From the NCBI GenBank assembly GCA_013204195.1, contig JABMOJ010000058.1, positions 1 to 5,874 of the forward strand: a DNA stretch of 5,874 nt. The letters are read 5' to 3'. Made by a program: the position numbers and the translations under genes. The DNA is from SAR86 cluster bacterium. Its GTDB lineage: Bacteria > Pseudomonadota > Gammaproteobacteria > Pseudomonadales > Azotimanducaceae. How positions within the stretch are numbered: the first letter of the stretch is position 1; every line of letters begins with the position of its first letter. Shown in pieces: positions 4,810-5,874 of this stretch. The notes under the pieces were generated by a model. The model was given only the letters and a program-made list of their open reading frames with translations. It was not told where the DNA came from and ran no database searches.

Positions 4810-5874
4810 ATGAGCGAACAACTGAAAGAAGAACAAGCGCCTGCCGACCGAGAAACCATGAGCCCATTTTTAGGCAACAATGCGCCACCGGTGATCAGCG
4901 ACCCCTATTCCGTACCCATCGAGGACATCAATGTCATCGACGGTCGACTCTTCGAACAAGACCTGCATTGGGCTCACTTCGAGCGCCTGCGCGCCGAAGA
5001 TCCAGTTCACCTCAATGAATTGCCAGCGATCGGCCGTTACTGGTCGATCACCAAATTCGAAGACATTATGTTCATCGATAAGAACCACGATATGTTCTCA
5101 TCTGCACATGGTATTGCCATTGGACCTCGGGTCGACGCCGAGCCAAATCCAGCGGATCTGAATCTGTCGATGTTTATCGCGATGGACCCGCCGAAGCATG
5201 ACCTACAACGGGCGACCGTTAGCGGCGTCGTCGCCCCCCCCAATCTGGCGAAGATGGAAAGCACGATCCGCGAACGGGCCGGCAAAATACTCGACGACCT
5301 GCCCCGTGGCGAGACCTTCAACTGGGTTGATCGCGTCTCTATTGAATTGACGACACAGATGTTGGCCACTCTGTTTGACTTTCCTTTCGAGGACCGACGG
5401 AAGCTGACCCGCTGGTCAGACGTTGCCACCGCCGCGCCTGGCACCGGCGTGGTTGAATCAGAAGAGCAACGCCGCACGGAATTGCTGGAGTGTTTAGCGT
5501 ATTTCACCACGCTGTGGAATGAGCGGGCGGCGATGAAAGAGCCGGGCTCTGACCTGATTTCAATGCTGGCTCACGGCAAAGATACCAAGGATATGCAGCC
5601 CTTTGAGTTCCTCGGCAATCTGATTTTATTGATTGTCGGTGGCAATGATACAACCCGCAACTCCATGAGTGGCGGTGTTCTGGCATTGAATCAGAACCCT
5701 GCGGAATACGACAAACTTCGGGCCAACCCAGGCCTGATTCCAAACATGGTCTCAGAGATTATTCGCTGGCAGACTCCTCTGCCCTATATGCGTCGCACTT
5801 CGAATGTTGATTTCGAATTGCGTGGCAAGCAGATCAAGACTGGCGATCAATTGTTGATGTGGTATGTCTCGGGC
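4810..5874 (+). CDS. Cytochrome P450, CYP153-like (alkane/fatty-acid terminal hydroxylase), 3'-truncated by window
   Basis: The first 355 residues are present; the family is usually about 420-470. There is no signal or membrane anchor, fitting the soluble class I bacterial P450s served by ferredoxin and ferredoxin reductase. Visible landmarks are FIAMDPPKHDLQR before the C helix, LTRWSDV, the I-helix GGNDTTRNSMSGG with D280-T281 for oxygen activation (G277 onward), the K-helix ExxR at E316-R319 (EIIRWQTPLPYMRR), and LLMWYVSG at the edge. These blocks closely match my recollection of CYP153A alkane hydroxylases, which oxidise the terminal methyl of medium-chain alkanes, fatty acids and alicyclics. 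The haem-ligand cysteine lies beyond the window. The ATG at 4810 has a weak GGA (4797-4799) upstream; an in-frame ATG at 4858 is an alternative start. A run of eight C (5234-5241) stays in frame. It follows the MFS gene by 60 bp, probably on one transcript. Confidence 0.92.
   Translation, partial: MSEQLKEEQAPADRETMSPFLGNNAPPVISDPYSVPIEDINVIDGRLFEQDLHWAHFERLRAEDPVHLNELPAIGRYWSITKFEDIMFIDKNHDMFSSAHGIAIGPRVDAEPNPADLNLSMFIAMDPPKHDLQRATVSGVVAPPNLAKMESTIRERAGKILDDLPRGETFNWVDRVSIELTTQMLATLFDFPFEDRRKLTRWSDVATAAPGTGVVESEEQRRTELLECLAYFTTLWNERAAMKEPGSDLISMLAHGKDTKDMQPFEFLGNLILLIVGGNDTTRNSMSGGVLALNQNPAEYDKLRANPGLIPNMVSEIIRWQTPLPYMRRTSNVDFELRGKQIKTGDQLLMWYVSG

Noticed and set aside
5037..5743. Long antisense frames opposite the P450 gene
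   Set aside because: They are shadows of the P450 coding frame, rich in Arg and Ser, with no domain similarity.

Overview
The window looks like part of a hydrocarbon/lipid catabolism region from a gammaproteobacterium, probably a marine-type heterotroph. The support is indirect: all genes are bacterial with short or overlapping spacings, base composition is roughly balanced to slightly G+C rich, and the gene families (SCP2-type thiolase, stand-alone DUF35, MaoC-like pair, CYP153-like P450) are typical of alkane-, fatty-acid- and steroid-degrading Proteobacteria. No rRNA or other marker gene is present, so the taxonomic call is inference.

Layout. Bases 1-772 (+ strand) hold the 3' end of a thiolase-like gene and, 2 bp on, a DUF35 (Zn-ribbon/OB-fold) gene; these two families form complexes. 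A perfect 16-bp inverted repeat with A/T tracts (794-830) is a bidirectional terminator separating this operon from a convergent minus-strand operon. That operon reads, in transcription order, FAS1-like/MaoC N-terminal-type hot-dog protein (2306-1869), MaoC-like hot-dog protein (1869-1453, start and stop overlapping as TAATG), and a DUF1993 protein (1359-859). A candidate promoter with an embedded imperfect palindrome sits directly upstream (2332-2360). Further upstream on the same strand is a PHP-family metal-dependent phosphoesterase (3103-2468, probable GTG start).

A 401-bp intergenic region (3104-3504) separates the PHP gene from the divergent right-hand genes. It has no convincing gene, but holds three tandem 14-bp repeats and two adjacent palindromes that could be a control region. 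On the + strand follow a 12-TM MFS transporter (3505-4749) and, 60 bp later, a cytochrome P450 (4810 to the window end) that closely resembles the CYP153 medium-chain alkane/fatty-acid terminal hydroxylases. It is cut off by the window edge before the haem-cysteine loop.

Working together (inference): the P450 would hydroxylate an aliphatic substrate possibly imported or exported by the MFS protein; the oxidised chain, as a CoA thioester, could pass to the hot-dog pair and the thiolase/DUF35 pair. The most unusual observation is that both hot-dog proteins appear by eye to lack the histidine of the usual hydratase active site. No CRISPR array, transposon, phage or RNA gene was seen, and there is no strong evidence for a wholly new system.
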